Shown here: piece after piece, positions 1 to 8,856 of the stretch
Layout: the number at the start of each line of letters is the position of its first letter
Position numbering within the stretch: position 1 is the first letter of the stretch
Assembly (NCBI RefSeq): GCF_002831565.1
Contig: NZ_CP025096.1
Location: 7,865,014-7,929,013, forward strand
Reading direction: 5' to 3'
Length of the DNA: 64,000 nucleotides
Origin: Spirosoma pollinicola
GTDB lineage: Bacteria; Bacteroidota; Bacteroidia; Cytophagales; Spirosomataceae
Position numbers and translations under genes: made by a program
The notes under the pieces: generated by a model
Seen by the model: only the letters and a program-made list of their open reading frames with translations
The model's database searches: none
What the model was told of the DNA's origin: nothing

Positions 1-406
1 AAATACCATCTGGCAAAATGGTCTTTTCCAGGACAATATTTTTAGGTGTAAAGCCCTCCGCAATCAGACTGTCGTGAAACCCACGTCGAGTAGCATAGAT
101 TGACCCTAGCGTACGTAAAAAGTGGTGGTCTTCCGTCCGATTTAATACATAGGTCCCTTTACCTTTAACACGCCTTGCCCATCCTTTCGATTCAATTTCT
201 AATAAGACTTTGCGAGCCGTTGTGTTGCTTATAGTAAAGGTTTTTATGAGTTCATTCTCCGACGGTATCTGGTCGCCAGGCTGTAATTCTCCCTGTCTTA
301 TCTGGTCAATGATATGTTCGCTTAACGCGATAAATTTCGCCTTCCCTGCCGTAGCTGCTCGGTTTTCCCTGACTGCTTCACGCCCAATTTTCGGCAAGTC
401 ACTCAT
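1..406 (-). CDS. GntR-family transcriptional regulator, cut by window edge
   Basis: The minus strand reads from ATG at 406 to the window edge without a stop, about 135 residues. Residues 25-90 form a GntR winged helix-turn-helix: an ALSEHIIDQIRQGELQPGDQ stretch, then PSENELIKTFTISNTTARKV and a KGKGTYVLNR wing. The C-terminal effector domain has begun (RTLGSIYATRRGF) but lies outside the window, so the ligand class cannot be read; the sequence after the wing is compatible with the HutC/UTRA group. A GntR protein represses a neighbouring operon until a small molecule binds. The likely target lies to the left of the window. Confidence 0.8.
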   Translation of the reverse strand, partial: MSDLPKIGREAVRENRAATAGKAKFIALSEHIIDQIRQGELQPGDQIPSENELIKTFTISNTTARKVLLEIESKGWARRVKGKGTYVLNRTEDHHFLRTLGSIYATRRGFHDSLIAEGFTPKNIVLEKTILPDGI

Positions 407-1026
407 GCGATATCGGTAGAAATTTGCTCCTTTACAAAGTTAAAAGTAGACCGTACAAGGCCTGTAAATATACGATTTTCTCTTTAGAGACCTGCACAAC
501 TAGGCGAATTCAGGGCATGTTATTACTAAGTTGTAGCGTTTTAGCCTGAACCCACTCCCGTAGGCTACGGAATATAATTAGGGTGGTCCGGTTTAGCCGG
601 ACCACCCTAATTATATTCCGTAATTTACCGATGATTAGGCTGCTATCTTACTAGATAGATAATGGCCGCCCTTAGGCAAAATGACCACAGCCAGAAGCAC
701 ACTCTCAGAATGAATGTGTAGACATGTCTGAAATGCTATCCTATTTTGCCAAGAATTAGGAGCTTATGAAAGTACAAACAAAAATAATCGTTAAAGCTAA
801 TGTCAGAAGTCCAGCTATGAATAAACTGGACTTGCTATACAATTTGGTGCGACAATAACCAGTCTACCAATCGGCTTTAAGATGTATCTTATGTTGGTTG
901 ATTTGTATAGATTAGTTCATTTGTTATCGTTCACGAAAAGGTCAATTGTCATCATTAATTGAACGAGTATGGATTAGCTATTAAAACCGTTCAGTTAAAC
1001 GTCCAATTCATTTTCAGGCTAAGACA
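407..1026. other. Intergenic region without a recognisable gene
   Basis: Apart from the perfect hairpin at 566-622, I see no coding frame, RNA gene or repeat here. The stretch is AT-rich and lies between the start of the GntR gene and the end of the AI-2E gene. It probably contains the GntR promoter. Confidence 0.5.
566..622. terminator. Perfect 26-bp hairpin
   Basis: The 26-nt arm at 566-591 is the exact reverse complement of 597-622, with a 5-nt loop (TTTAG). Both arms contain AATTAGGGTGGTCCGG. There is no U-tract on either side. It may act as a bidirectional terminator downstream of the minus-strand AI-2E gene, or be a repeat-type palindrome. The symmetry is certain; the role is inferred. 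Confidence 0.55.
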
Positions 1027-2190
1027 CTAAGTCGGGGTCACTACCGTCTTTTCCTCTACCTGACCAATTTTTTTTGTTCGTCGGGGTAACTGTTCCGCTA
1101 ACTGCTTTAGGCTTTTGATGGGCGGCCGCGGTTTTTCAGCTTCACCGATCAGAAAACCGTAGGGTTTTAATGATTCCACCGCATCAAAAATAACCTTGAG
1201 AATCGCCGTCAGCGGTAAGGCCAGAATCAATCCCGGCAGCCCCCAAATATTTTCCCATAACAGTAAAACGACAATGGCAGCCAGTGGGTTGATACTGACT
1301 TTAGAACCTACTACGTAAGGCGTGATAAAATTTCCTTCCACCATCTGAACCCCCAGGTAAAGCCCTACAACCGCTACTGCTTTCAACGGATTATCCTGCG
1401 TCACCAGCGTATAGGCTGCCGGTAGCAGTGAACCCAGCGAAATACCAAAATACGGAATCAGCACCAGACAGGCCCCAAAAAAGCCAAAGAACACCGCGTA
1501 GTCAACGCCTAAAAAAAACAGGCCCGCCGTCATGAGTGACCCAATAATCAGAATGACTAGTACCAGTCCGGCCAGGTAATCCTTGACGACGGTATAAATG
1601 CCCTGAAAAACCACATCAATGGCTGAGCGTTTTTCATCGGCAAAGGCTTTGTAGAAAAAGGAACGAAAGAAATCCCGGTAGAGCAGAAAGAAAAACGTGA
1701 ATAACAGGACCAGAAACACATTGGTCAGTGCACTGGTGGTGGCTTCCAGGGTCGACCGTAGAATCGTTCCTCCTTCCGCCAAAAGCTGTTTGGCGTATTT
1801 CTGAGCCTGAACGGCCTGTTGTTGCCGGTTGATGTGGAAATACTCTTTAGTCATGCCCTGCAGTTTGTCCACGTATTGACCGGCCCGTTCGGTCAGTTGG
1901 GGTAGAACTTCCGAAAAGCTGCTGATTTGTAAAGAAACCGCATAAAACAAACCCACGATGAAAGCCAGTAGAAACACCAAGCAGACAATACTGGCCAGAA
2001 TTCGGGGCATACGCCACTGCTCGAAGCGGTGGGCCAGGGGAAACAGCAACACCGAAAACAGGATGGCAAACACCAGCGGAATAAGCAGTCCCGATAGGGT
2101 GTGTAGTCCATAAATAATAATGACTAGTGAGAGTAATACGCAAACCAGTCGGGCCGGATAAGGCAGGTTAATAGGCGATTGTCGAAGCAT
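1027..2190 (-). CDS. AI-2E family transporter (putative permease)
   Basis: This 387-residue integral membrane protein fits the AI-2E/PerM family (usually 350-390 residues). A pair of hydrophobic helices at the N-terminus (LVCVLLSLVIIIYGLHTL, then LLIPLVFAILFSVLLFPLA) is followed by a soluble amphipathic stretch (about 95-150) and a C-terminal bundle of helices. The family-typical GxxxGxxxxPYFG-like region appears as GACLVLIPYFGISLGSLLPA, and ENFITPYVVGSKVSINPLA-like sequence follows near 300-320. Family members export small molecules, or sodium in some cases; no substrate can be assigned. The charged C-terminal tail is cytoplasmic. The gene stands alone on the minus strand, with ATG at 2190. 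Confidence 0.85.
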   Translation of the reverse strand: MLRQSPINLPYPARLVCVLLSLVIIIYGLHTLSGLLIPLVFAILFSVLLFPLAHRFEQWRMPRILASIVCLVFLLAFIVGLFYAVSLQISSFSEVLPQLTERAGQYVDKLQGMTKEYFHINRQQQAVQAQKYAKQLLAEGGTILRSTLEATTSALTNVFLVLLFTFFFLLYRDFFRSFFYKAFADEKRSAIDVVFQGIYTVVKDYLAGLVLVILIIGSLMTAGLFFLGVDYAVFFGFFGACLVLIPYFGISLGSLLPAAYTLVTQDNPLKAVAVVGLYLGVQMVEGNFITPYVVGSKVSINPLAAIVVLLLWENIWGLPGLILALPLTAILKVIFDAVESLKPYGFLIGEAEKPRPPIKSLKQLAEQLPRRTKKIGQVEEKTVVTPT

Positions 2191-2671
2191 CCGTTAAAAC
2201 GAGAAAATGTGAATTAGTAAACAAGACGTCAGATTGTCGAACGTAAGAGCGGTCCAAATGGCTTATTCAACGAATAAACAATCCGTGTTTTTGGCTAGCC
2301 GCAGGAGTCTGAAAAAGCGAGCCCCTAATCGGCTCGATTAGGGGCTCTTTCCTATCGTTGGGCAAATCAGAAAGTAGGGAAGACCAGTAAGTTTAGTTTG
2401 GCTGATAAACCAGTTAGCCACCAGCTCTCTCACCAGAATGATGCCAGACGAATTAATCCTTACTAATTCTCTGATTATAAGTAAATTAGACAAAAGTATA
2501 GTTGTGGAATTAGGCTAAAAAGCTGATTTGTGAAGAGATTATTCCCCATAACTGCAGGTAATTATACCTAATTTATTTTATTCGCTATTCGCCTAATTTT
2601 GAGATATCCGCATCAATTCGATTGGCCTTATCATTCAGTAGTGACATCAATGATTACTGCTTAAATACGTC
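2191..2671. other. Intergenic region with one terminator hairpin
   Basis: No coding frame is convincing. The only structure I see is the hairpin at 2319-2347. The AT-rich part at 2450-2600 could hold the promoter of a minus-strand transcript but shows no clear box. Confidence 0.4.
2319..2347 (-). terminator. Rho-independent terminator
   Basis: Thirteen-bp perfect arms (GAGCCCCTAATCG and its complement) enclose a GCT loop. Read on the minus strand, the hairpin is followed by GCTTTTTC, which fits a terminator for the transcript of the minus-strand gene at 2672-2989. Confidence 0.7.
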
Positions 2672-2989
2672 TTATTCCCATTTTTTGTTGATGTAGAATT
2701 TGCCGCCCCGCTCTCCCGTATGCACTACTTCTCCATGTGGGCCTTTCTGCCTTTTATCCACGGGTGTCTGGTAATCGGCCGGGGTCGCCTCCTGCGGCTG
2801 AGCTGCTTTTTGGGTCAGCGATGGCATTGGGCTGGCCGATTTTTTTTCTGCTTTGACCGCTCGGGCCTTGGCCAGGCGGTCATTTACAGACATTTTCTGC
2901 GCCGGTGGTGTCAACTGCGCCAGCCCGTCAACGGACAGCCATAGACTCGTCAGAACCAGGAGCCAGTATGCGTTTTTTTCATCGGTCAT
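2672..2989 (-). CDS. Small exported protein with a GG-YIN C-terminal motif
   Basis: This 105-residue protein starts with a hydrophobic segment (YWLLVLTSLWLSVDGLAQ) that looks like a signal peptide with cleavage near AQ-L. A Lys/Ala/Pro/Gln-rich linker leads to a conserved-looking tail, GEVVHTGERGGKFYINKKWE. Short proteins with a TGxRGGxYYIN-type tail are common in Cytophagales and also occur as appended domains, but I cannot assign a function. The protein probably acts in the periplasm or at the cell surface. The gene lies alone, 440 bp from the divergent stress cluster. Confidence 0.6.
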   Translation of the reverse strand: MTDEKNAYWLLVLTSLWLSVDGLAQLTPPAQKMSVNDRLAKARAVKAEKKSASPMPSLTQKAAQPQEATPADYQTPVDKRQKGPHGEVVHTGERGGKFYINKKWE

Positions 2990-3432
2990 TACAGTTGATG
3001 GTTAATTCTATCATTTGGTAGATAAACCGCTACGTCAACCGATGGCCTATCGGCGTCTGCTTAACGTACATTGTCTTCCTTTCCAGGACGATCAGCCTTC
3101 TTTGATTACTACTAGACCAAGGCAATTGTTTTCGAGCCGAGTTCTGACCGACTCAAAGGGAACTGCCACTCTTAACCAACGTATTCAAACAGAGCTAACA
3201 AGCTGCCCAAACTGGTGATAATGAGTACTTACAGTTTCCTTAACTCATTCATTATCTGCGGATTTAACCGGCTACTAATTCCCCATACTGGGGTCTTATA
3301 ACCCCGTCCTATCCCAATGCTAACCTGGTCCTGTTGCGGCAATCAATAGACCATTGGCTGCATGGCCCGTTTTTCCTTGATGGCACAGTTTTATCAGTAA
3401 CCCTCGTATCGTATCAATAACCTCATAAACCC
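2990..3432. other. Divergent intergenic region before the stress cluster
   Basis: An open frame at 3015-3218 has no ribosome-binding context and a composition unlike protein, so I do not call it. The region should carry the promoters for the divergent genes at 2989 (minus) and 3433 (plus). I could not identify a clear -33/-7 pair. Confidence 0.4.
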
Positions 3433-3669
3433 ATGAAACGCTTTTTAACGGGACTGATCGCTGGATTAGCCATTAGCTACCTGACCGCTCCACGACCGGG
3501 TGTTCAAACCCGCAGCCAGTTGAGTCAGGCGGTTACCGAGCGAGTCAATGGCATCAAAGCCATCAAACAGCAGTGGGACGTAACGAGAGATCAGGTCATC
3601 AAGTTAGTGGATATGCTGAAAAGTCAGATGGCTTATTTTCAGTCAGAAACAACCGGGCTGATCGATTAG
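3433..3669 (+). CDS. YtxH-like small stress protein
   Basis: The 78-residue product begins with a glycine-rich membrane segment (MKRFLTGLIAGLAISYLTAP). It continues as a predicted amphipathic helix with the QLSQAVTERVNGIKAIKQQW pattern. This is the layout of YtxH-domain proteins, which are small, membrane-anchored and linked to general stress. It is the first gene of a same-strand group with two DUF2382 proteins and a BrkB-type membrane protein, which supports a stress role. No catalytic residues are expected. Confidence 0.6.
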   Translation: MKRFLTGLIAGLAISYLTAPRPGVQTRSQLSQAVTERVNGIKAIKQQWDVTRDQVIKLVDMLKSQMAYFQSETTGLID

Positions 3670-3740
3670 TCAGGCCCCTATCTATTCCGTACCAGTACGT
3701 CCTTTATTGGTTGACTATCAATCGTTTCTAGGCTGTTTCC

Positions 3741-4211
3741 ATGAACAATCCTTTTCCATCCGATGACGTGTCAGCCAGCAATATGCCCTTAAAAAAGGAT
3801 AAGGTGGTTGAAGAAAGTGTAGTCATTCCGCTTCTGGAAGAACAGCTTCATGTAGAAAAGCAACTCGTCGAAACGGGCCGGGTCCGCATTACTAAAACAG
3901 TCCTGGAGGAGCCTCAAACGGTTCAGATCCCCCTGACCAGCGAAACCGTCGAGATCGAACGGGTTAGCCTGAATCAGTACGTCGATGAGCCACCCCTAAC
4001 GCGTCAGGAAGGGGAGACGACGATCTACCCAGTCCTAAAAGAAGTACTGGTGGTGGAAAAGCGGCTGATGCTGATCGAAGAAATCCGGGTTACCCGACGA
4101 CAGAGCCAAACCCGGCAAACTCTTTCGGTGCCACTCCGCCGGGAAGACGTCCGCATCGAACGTATCGATGCTACTTCGGAACGACCGGCTCCCCCGGAGT
4201 CTTCGTTATAG
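3741..4211 (+). CDS. DUF2382 (YsnF/AvaK-like) stress protein
   Basis: This 156-residue protein contains two copies of the DUF2382 pattern: VVIPLLEEQLHVEKQLVETG with VRITKTVLEE, then YPVLKEVLVVEKRLMLIEEI with RVTRRQS. Such domains occur in bacterial proteins induced by general stress and desiccation; the biochemical function is unknown. It has no signal peptide and should be cytoplasmic. It follows the YtxH-like gene by 71 bp and precedes a longer DUF2382 protein by 36 bp, so the three are probably co-transcribed. Confidence 0.8.
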   Translation: MNNPFPSDDVSASNMPLKKDKVVEESVVIPLLEEQLHVEKQLVETGRVRITKTVLEEPQTVQIPLTSETVEIERVSLNQYVDEPPLTRQEGETTIYPVLKEVLVVEKRLMLIEEIRVTRRQSQTRQTLSVPLRREDVRIERIDATSERPAPPESSL

Positions 4212-4247
4212 ATATAGTTACATTTTCACCCTTTATCTCGTACCATC

Positions 4248-5153
4248 ATGGCCCAACAAACAGTAGTCGGCATGTTCGCCAATGCCTCCGACGCGCAGAA
4301 AGCTGTTGATCAATTAATGAATAGTGGTTTTAGCCGTAGTCAGGTAGACCTGTCGGCTGCCACCCAAACGAGTATGGGCGATTCCGAGGCAATCATCCCG
4401 GATCGCCACGTGAACACCTCCGGCACCCGAACCGAAGAGATCGTCGATGATACGAAAGATGTCGGCAGCAGCATTGGTAATTTCTTCAGTAATCTGTTTG
4501 GGGACGATGATGCGGACGAAAGGCAGAAATACGCCCGGGTGGCCAGCCAGCATTCGGTCGTAACCGTACACACCGAGACGGACGATGAAGCCGAGCGGGC
4601 GGCCGATATTCTGGACGATGTCGGTGCGATCGACGTGAACGAAAAAGCGGCTACCTATGATAGTTTGACTAAAGCCCCGAGCGCATCGATGGGAGCCGCG
4701 ATTCTTACGCCGGAAGAGATGACCCGTGCCGATAATCGCACCATGCCAACGGATGGCGATCAAACTATCAAGGTGATCGAAGAAAACCTGGAAGTTGGCA
4801 AGCGTACGGTTGAAACGGGTGGTGTGCGGTTACGCAGCCGTATCGTGGCCAAGCCCGTTGAAGAAACGGTTCGTCTGCGGGAAGAACGGGTAACGGTCAA
4901 CCGGACGCCGGTCAGTCGGCCAGCAACGGCCGCTGATCTGAATGCTTTTCAGGATGGCCAGATCGAGATGACCGAACACGCCGAAGTGCCGGTGGTATCG
5001 AAAACGGCGAACGTGGTCGAAGAAATCTCAGTGGGCAAAGCCGTCACCGAACGGGATGAAGTCATTCGCGACACGGTACGGAAAACGGAAGTAGATGTCG
5101 AGGATATAGGTAGAACGGATCAGCCGGATAACGTAACGTATTCTACTAAGTAA
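4248..5153 (+). CDS. General stress protein 17M-like domain plus DUF2382
   Basis: This is a 301-residue two-part protein. The first part (residues 1-110) begins VVGMFANASDAQKAVDQLMN and ends with an ARVASQHSVVTVHTETDDEA stretch, matching the general-stress-protein-17M/YflT type domain. The second part (about 165-290) is DUF2382 with the TIKVIEENLEVGKRTVETGG signature and a C-terminal half-repeat (VVEEISVGKAVTERDEVIRD). The protein is acidic and cytoplasmic. Its fusion architecture is the one known from YsnF-like proteins. The next gene's longest frame begins 3 bp after its stop, but that gene's likely start is further downstream. Confidence 0.85.
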   Translation: MAQQTVVGMFANASDAQKAVDQLMNSGFSRSQVDLSAATQTSMGDSEAIIPDRHVNTSGTRTEEIVDDTKDVGSSIGNFFSNLFGDDDADERQKYARVASQHSVVTVHTETDDEAERAADILDDVGAIDVNEKAATYDSLTKAPSASMGAAILTPEEMTRADNRTMPTDGDQTIKVIEENLEVGKRTVETGGVRLRSRIVAKPVEETVRLREERVTVNRTPVSRPATAADLNAFQDGQIEMTEHAEVPVVSKTANVVEEISVGKAVTERDEVIRDTVRKTEVDVEDIGRTDQPDNVTYSTK

Positions 5154-5276
5154 GCTATGGATCGTCAGCCGACATGGGCCACTGTGTCGGTTGACGTTTC
5201 TTTTGATGTAGGCAAACTGAATCGGCTCGGTTTCAGAACTGAGTACCCTCCATTCACGACAACACATTCCAGACGC

Positions 5277-6278
5277 ATGAGTACTTTTTTTACCCCCCTC
5301 TACAAAAAGCTTTTCGCGGACTCTATTCCAATGCCCGTAAAGTCAGCTAAGGCGCCAACCGGTTTTTGGGCCAATGCCTGGATTATTTTGCGCGAGGCCT
5401 TCACGGCGTTTGGGGACGATCACTGCCTCAAGTTAAGTGCCTCACTGGCCTACTATACAGTTTTTTCGCTGGCCCCGCTGCTGGTGCTGGTGATGGCCCT
5501 GCTGAGTATTTTTCTTGGCCAGGACGCTATTCAGGGTCAGGTCTTTTCCCAAATCAATGGGCTGATCGGGAACGATGCTGCCCGGCAGGTGCAGGACATG
5601 ATCAAACACACGACCATCTCTCACCAAACGAATACGGCCCTAGTCATCAGTATTGTTACGTTACTGCTGGGTGCCACCAGCATTTTCGCCGACATTCAGG
5701 ATTCGATCAACCAGATATGGGGTGTCAAGGCTAAACCAAAAAAAGGCTGGCTCAAGCTGATTAAGGATCGGTTGTTATCCTCCTCGCTGGTTGTCAGTTT
5801 GGGCTTTTTGCTGTTGGTGACTTTTATCATCAATGGACTGCTGCTGACGCTGAGCGACGGGTTGACGCGCTACTTTCCGTCGGTGAGTGTGGGGCTCATC
5901 AGCGCGCTCAATTTCGGGGTCAGTACGGTGGTCGTGACGCTGCTGTTCAGTGTGATCTTTAAAGTGTTGCCCGATGTCAATATTGCCTGGAAGGATGTCC
6001 GCTGGGGCGGCTTTCTGACGGCGATGCTGTTCATGCTGGGTCGGTATCTGATTGGGCTGTACATCGAAACGACCGGTACGGGTTCTGCCTACGGCGCTGC
6101 GGGGTCGCTGATCGTGATCCTGACCTGGATTTACTACATGGCGGCTATTCTTTATTTCGGCGCCGAGTTGACCCAGGCCTACGCCAATCAGGTTGGGGTA
6201 AAAATCGAACCCTCCGATCAGGCCGTGTACGTAGAGAAGACGGAACGGGAAGTCAGTCATCTGGCTGATGCGCACTGA
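5277..6278 (+). CDS. YihY/BrkB family inner-membrane protein
   Basis: A protein of 333 residues from the ATG at 5277. The frame is open back to 5157, but residues before MSTFFTPLYKK look non-homologous, so the internal start is preferred. About six membrane helices are visible, including YYTVFSLAPLLVLVMALLSI and GSLIVILTWIYYMAAILYF. The family signatures SASLAYYTVFSLAPLL, a GATSIFADIQDSINQIW loop and TGTGSAYGAAGSLIVILTWI are clear. BrkB/YihY proteins are putative transporters or envelope factors of unknown substrate. It closes the stress cluster. Confidence 0.85.
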   Translation: MSTFFTPLYKKLFADSIPMPVKSAKAPTGFWANAWIILREAFTAFGDDHCLKLSASLAYYTVFSLAPLLVLVMALLSIFLGQDAIQGQVFSQINGLIGNDAARQVQDMIKHTTISHQTNTALVISIVTLLLGATSIFADIQDSINQIWGVKAKPKKGWLKLIKDRLLSSSLVVSLGFLLLVTFIINGLLLTLSDGLTRYFPSVSVGLISALNFGVSTVVVTLLFSVIFKVLPDVNIAWKDVRWGGFLTAMLFMLGRYLIGLYIETTGTGSAYGAAGSLIVILTWIYYMAAILYFGAELTQAYANQVGVKIEPSDQAVYVEKTEREVSHLADAH

Positions 6279-6436
6279 ACGGACGCTTAGTCAGGCAGTA
6301 CCGGAACAATTCATTCGTTGAGGGGTTACTATTACAGGATTATTGGTTAGCTTTTCCAGTCAACGGGTACCGTATCATTCGCTATAGTCGATCATTCTTT
6401 CCTAGCCATACCAGGTAAATAGGCTCGTTAGTATCT

Positions 6437-6772
6437 GTGTTTTTTCGTTCGCTGACTATCCCCTCGTTAGACCTGCGCTCTTTCTGGATGTGGGTTGTTG
6501 GTATGACTTTATGTACGCCAGCGGCTGTTGCTCAGTCGGATACCAGCACTAACCGGCGCCTTCGACTCGATTCAACCCACCTAAAAGTACGAACGCTACG
6601 GCAAAAAGCTGTCCAAAACGGTCACATCGATTCGCTATTGGCGCTGAAAATCAATGCCCTGGCTCCATTACGTAGTGAGCGTGACAGTGTATTCTATACC
6701 CGCCTGAAAACCCGGATGTACAAACAACGACTAACGCGCCAGTTGTATGATGCTGTTTTTTTAAGACGTTTA
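6437..6772 (+). pseudogene. Exported protein, 5' part only, cut by an IS3-family element
   Basis: The frame opens with a signal-peptide-like segment (WMWVVGMTLCTPAAVAQ). It continues in a basic helix-rich region with SERDSVFYTRLKTRMYKQRL and LYDAVF until the insertion sequence begins at about 6773. The sequence resembles the start of Bacteroidota outer-membrane proteins with POTRA-like repeats, but this is a tentative likeness. The annotated start may be GTG/TTG rather than ATG. The sequence beyond the IS (8324 on) does not continue this frame, so either the gene also lost a base (a T7 tract lies at 6755-6761) or the IS marks a rearrangement. Confidence 0.5.
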
Positions 6773-6828
6773 TATGTACGTCGTCAACCAAAAGTGGACA
6801 GATGCGGGTGAAAAAAGAAGAGACGGTT

Positions 6829-7803
6829 TTACCCACTTTGGACGCGCTGAAAAATATGACTTTTCCGTCGTTTCAACATTGACAACCGCTTGATTTTTTG
6901 CCGTTCGACTAAGATCTGATCTTGACGGCCCCAGTAGGCATCGGCTGGGCGGACGTTTTCTAGTGATTCATGATAGCGCTGATGATTATAGTAGTCTACC
7001 CATTCCGTCAGGCGACTGATCAGTTCATCGGGGCTGTAATAGTGTTCGAGTAATAACACGTTTTTCATCGACCGATGATACCGCTCAATTTTGCCTTGGG
7101 TCATGGGGTGAAACGGAGCACAGCGAATATGCTCCATGCTTTCCCCTTTCAAATACTCCTTCAGATACCGTGACACATAGACCGACCCATTGTCGGACAA
7201 AATACGAGGTCGTTGGCCAGTCTTCAAACTACTGGCATGCAAAGCGGCTTGTACCGTCCGCTCCACATCGACCGCTTGCATGCCTGAACACAGTTCCCAC
7301 GCCAAAATGTAACGCGAGTAGTCATCCAACACTGTCGAGAGATAATACCAACCCCAGTGCTTGATCTTGAAGTACGTAAAATCGGTCTGCCAGAGTTGAT
7401 TCGGTGCTGTAGTCGGATTATAAAAGTGGTCGGCCGCTTCCATCAATCGATAGGCAGGGGTAGTAATCAACCCTCGGCTCTTTAGAATCCGGTAGACCGT
7501 GGACTCCGAGACAAACCACTGTTCATTATCAACAATATGGCAGGCTAGCTCTCGACAGGAAAGATCAGGCCTTTGTAAGGCTAACTCAACAATCCGATCT
7601 TTTTCGGCGGCTGGGAGTTGATTCCAGCCACTGGTCCGTCGGTAAGGTTGGTCCATCAAGCCATCATAGCCATTGGTTAAATAGCGTTTGTACCAACCGT
7701 AAAAAGTGGATCGGTTAATACCCAGCTCCCGCAAGGTGGCCTTAACACCAAGTGGCGACTGTTCGACTAGCGTTATAATCTCCATCTTTTCTGACTGAGT
7801 CAT
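6829..7803 (-). CDS. IS3-family transposase OrfB (DDE integrase)
   Basis: The 324-residue product has an N-terminal HTH_21-like region (VKATLRELGINRSTFYGWYK) and an rve integrase core. The catalytic triad is visible: D in LWQTDFTYFK, D in RILSDNGSVYV and E in MTQGKIERYHRS, with 35 residues between the last D and E. It catalyses cut-out and strand transfer of the element. The 13-bp gap and different frame relative to orfA fit the usual IS3 frameshift or coupled translation. The gene appears intact. Confidence 0.9.
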   Translation of the reverse strand: MTQSEKMEIITLVEQSPLGVKATLRELGINRSTFYGWYKRYLTNGYDGLMDQPYRRTSGWNQLPAAEKDRIVELALQRPDLSCRELACHIVDNEQWFVSESTVYRILKSRGLITTPAYRLMEAADHFYNPTTAPNQLWQTDFTYFKIKHWGWYYLSTVLDDYSRYILAWELCSGMQAVDVERTVQAALHASSLKTGQRPRILSDNGSVYVSRYLKEYLKGESMEHIRCAPFHPMTQGKIERYHRSMKNVLLLEHYYSPDELISRLTEWVDYYNHQRYHESLENVRPADAYWGRQDQILVERQKIKRLSMLKRRKSHIFQRVQSG

Positions 7804-7816
7804 GTGATGATCGGGA

Positions 7817-8137
7817 TTAATCGTCGGCTTTAAGGCTTTTTTTTAATACCCGATTCTCCAGACTCAATTCAGCCACCAGTTGTTTAAGGGCTTCATTTTC
7901 GGACTTGATAGATTGTACCTCCGGAGCAGTGGCTTCCCGGGTTGTATCACCGGCTAATCGCTTTTTACCCGCTTCCAGGAACTCTTTACTCCAGCGATAA
8001 TAAATATTGGTATTTAGACCTTCTCGCCGACAGATCTCGGCTACTGACTGTTCGCCCTGCAAACCTTCCAGGACAATGCGGATTTTTTCTTCAGCGGTGT
8101 ACTGCCGTCTGGTCTGTCGCTGGATGTCTTTGATAAT
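7817..8137 (-). CDS. IS3-family transposase OrfA (helix-turn-helix)
   Basis: The conserved part runs RRQYTAEEKIRIVLEGLQGE, then SVAEICRREGLNTNIYYRWS and KEFLEAGKKRLAGDTTRE, and ends in a leucine-rich coiled segment (LKQLVAELSLENRVLKKSL). This is the standard OrfA with a DNA-binding HTH and a dimerisation zipper. No ATG opens the frame: the open frame extends upstream past TTG at 8062. I place the start at an ATT near 8137 because the conserved sequence begins after it; the exact start is uncertain. Confidence 0.75.
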   Translation of the reverse strand: MIKDIQRQTRRQYTAEEKIRIVLEGLQGEQSVAEICRREGLNTNIYYRWSKEFLEAGKKRLAGDTTREATAPEVQSIKSENEALKQLVAELSLENRVLKKSLKADD

Positions 8138-8323
8138 CGATAAAGCAGGCTTACGCTCGGCAGATGTGGAAGGTGAAAAAGCTGCCGGTTATCCTTTGGA
8201 TGTTTTGGCTGAATTGGACATTACTAAGGTGATTTAGATGAAACAACCGGGTCGCCGGTGCGATTAATGAATTGTCTCTTCCCATTTTCACCCCATTTGT
8301 CCACTTTTACTTGACGACGTACA

Positions 8324-8843
8324 GTTTAACTCAGATAATCCGCTGCCCGTTGGTGAAGAGGGTACAATCTGGCCAAGTCGGTTTTATGCTGAGTTGTATT
8401 TACAGAAAGACCTCCAAGAGTTTCAAGTCTGGCAAAAGGAGCAGAGTCGGTTGAAAGAGCAACAGCAGACACAGCTCCGAATCCAAAAGGGGCAGGCCCG
8501 TTAGGAAGCTTCGGACGAGTTTTATCGTAGGCATCCTATTCCGTTCGCTTTCTCGATCGAAATAAAAGAGGCCTTGAGCGGATTAAGTGCCAGCAGTTGG
8601 GGCGATGGCCAGAAACGCAATACAGTTTATCACATCTATACCCAGGAAGAAGTAAGATTAGGTCGTTTGTACCGGCCAAAAGGCGAATTTTTGTGTAGTC
8701 CTGTTAAAAGCCGTTCAGGAGCCAATTGGAGTGATTCACTGGGTAAAGACAGCCACCGCCTAGACGCTGACGGCATTAAACAAGTACCAACCTGTAAACG
8801 CTGTCTGGATATTCTTAAGCGCTTCTCAAAAACTAGTGAGTAA
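8324..8843 (+). pseudogene. Accessory-element gene of unknown function, truncated and with an internal TAG
   Basis: A single frame reads from the IS edge (NSDNPLPVGEEGTIWPSRFY, then a Gln/Lys-rich helix) through TAG at 8502-8504. It continues in frame as EASDEFYRRHPIPFAFSIEI, then NTVYHIYTQEEVRLGRLYRP, and ends at 8843. The second half holds LCSPVKSRSGANWSDSLGKD and PTCKRCLDILKRF, a possible pair of metal-binding cysteine motifs (one Cys, then CxxC). The quality of the frame on both sides of TAG argues for one gene with a nonsense mutation. The 5' end is lost at the IS. I do not recognise the family. Confidence 0.55.
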
Positions 8844-8856
8844 TTCATACTACTTT

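Larger units (their letters stand above)
6773..8323 (-). mobile_element. IS3-family insertion sequence, complete
   Basis: The terminal inverted repeats share TGTACGTCGTCAA followed by AAAAGTGGACA: left end from 6775 inward, right end from 8323 inward, with few mismatches over about 38 bp. Between them lie orfA and orfB on the minus strand. The 5-bp direct repeat GTTTA occurs at 6768-6772 and 8324-8328 and fits a target duplication, except that two extra bases (TA) sit inside the left copy. The length is about 1.55 kb. Confidence 0.85.

Noticed and set aside
3015..3218. 67-residue open frame on the plus strand
   Set aside because: No ribosome-binding context or protein-like pattern; it lies in a divergent promoter region.
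5157..5276. N-terminal extension of the BrkB protein
   Set aside because: The residues do not fit the family; the ATG at 5277 is more likely.
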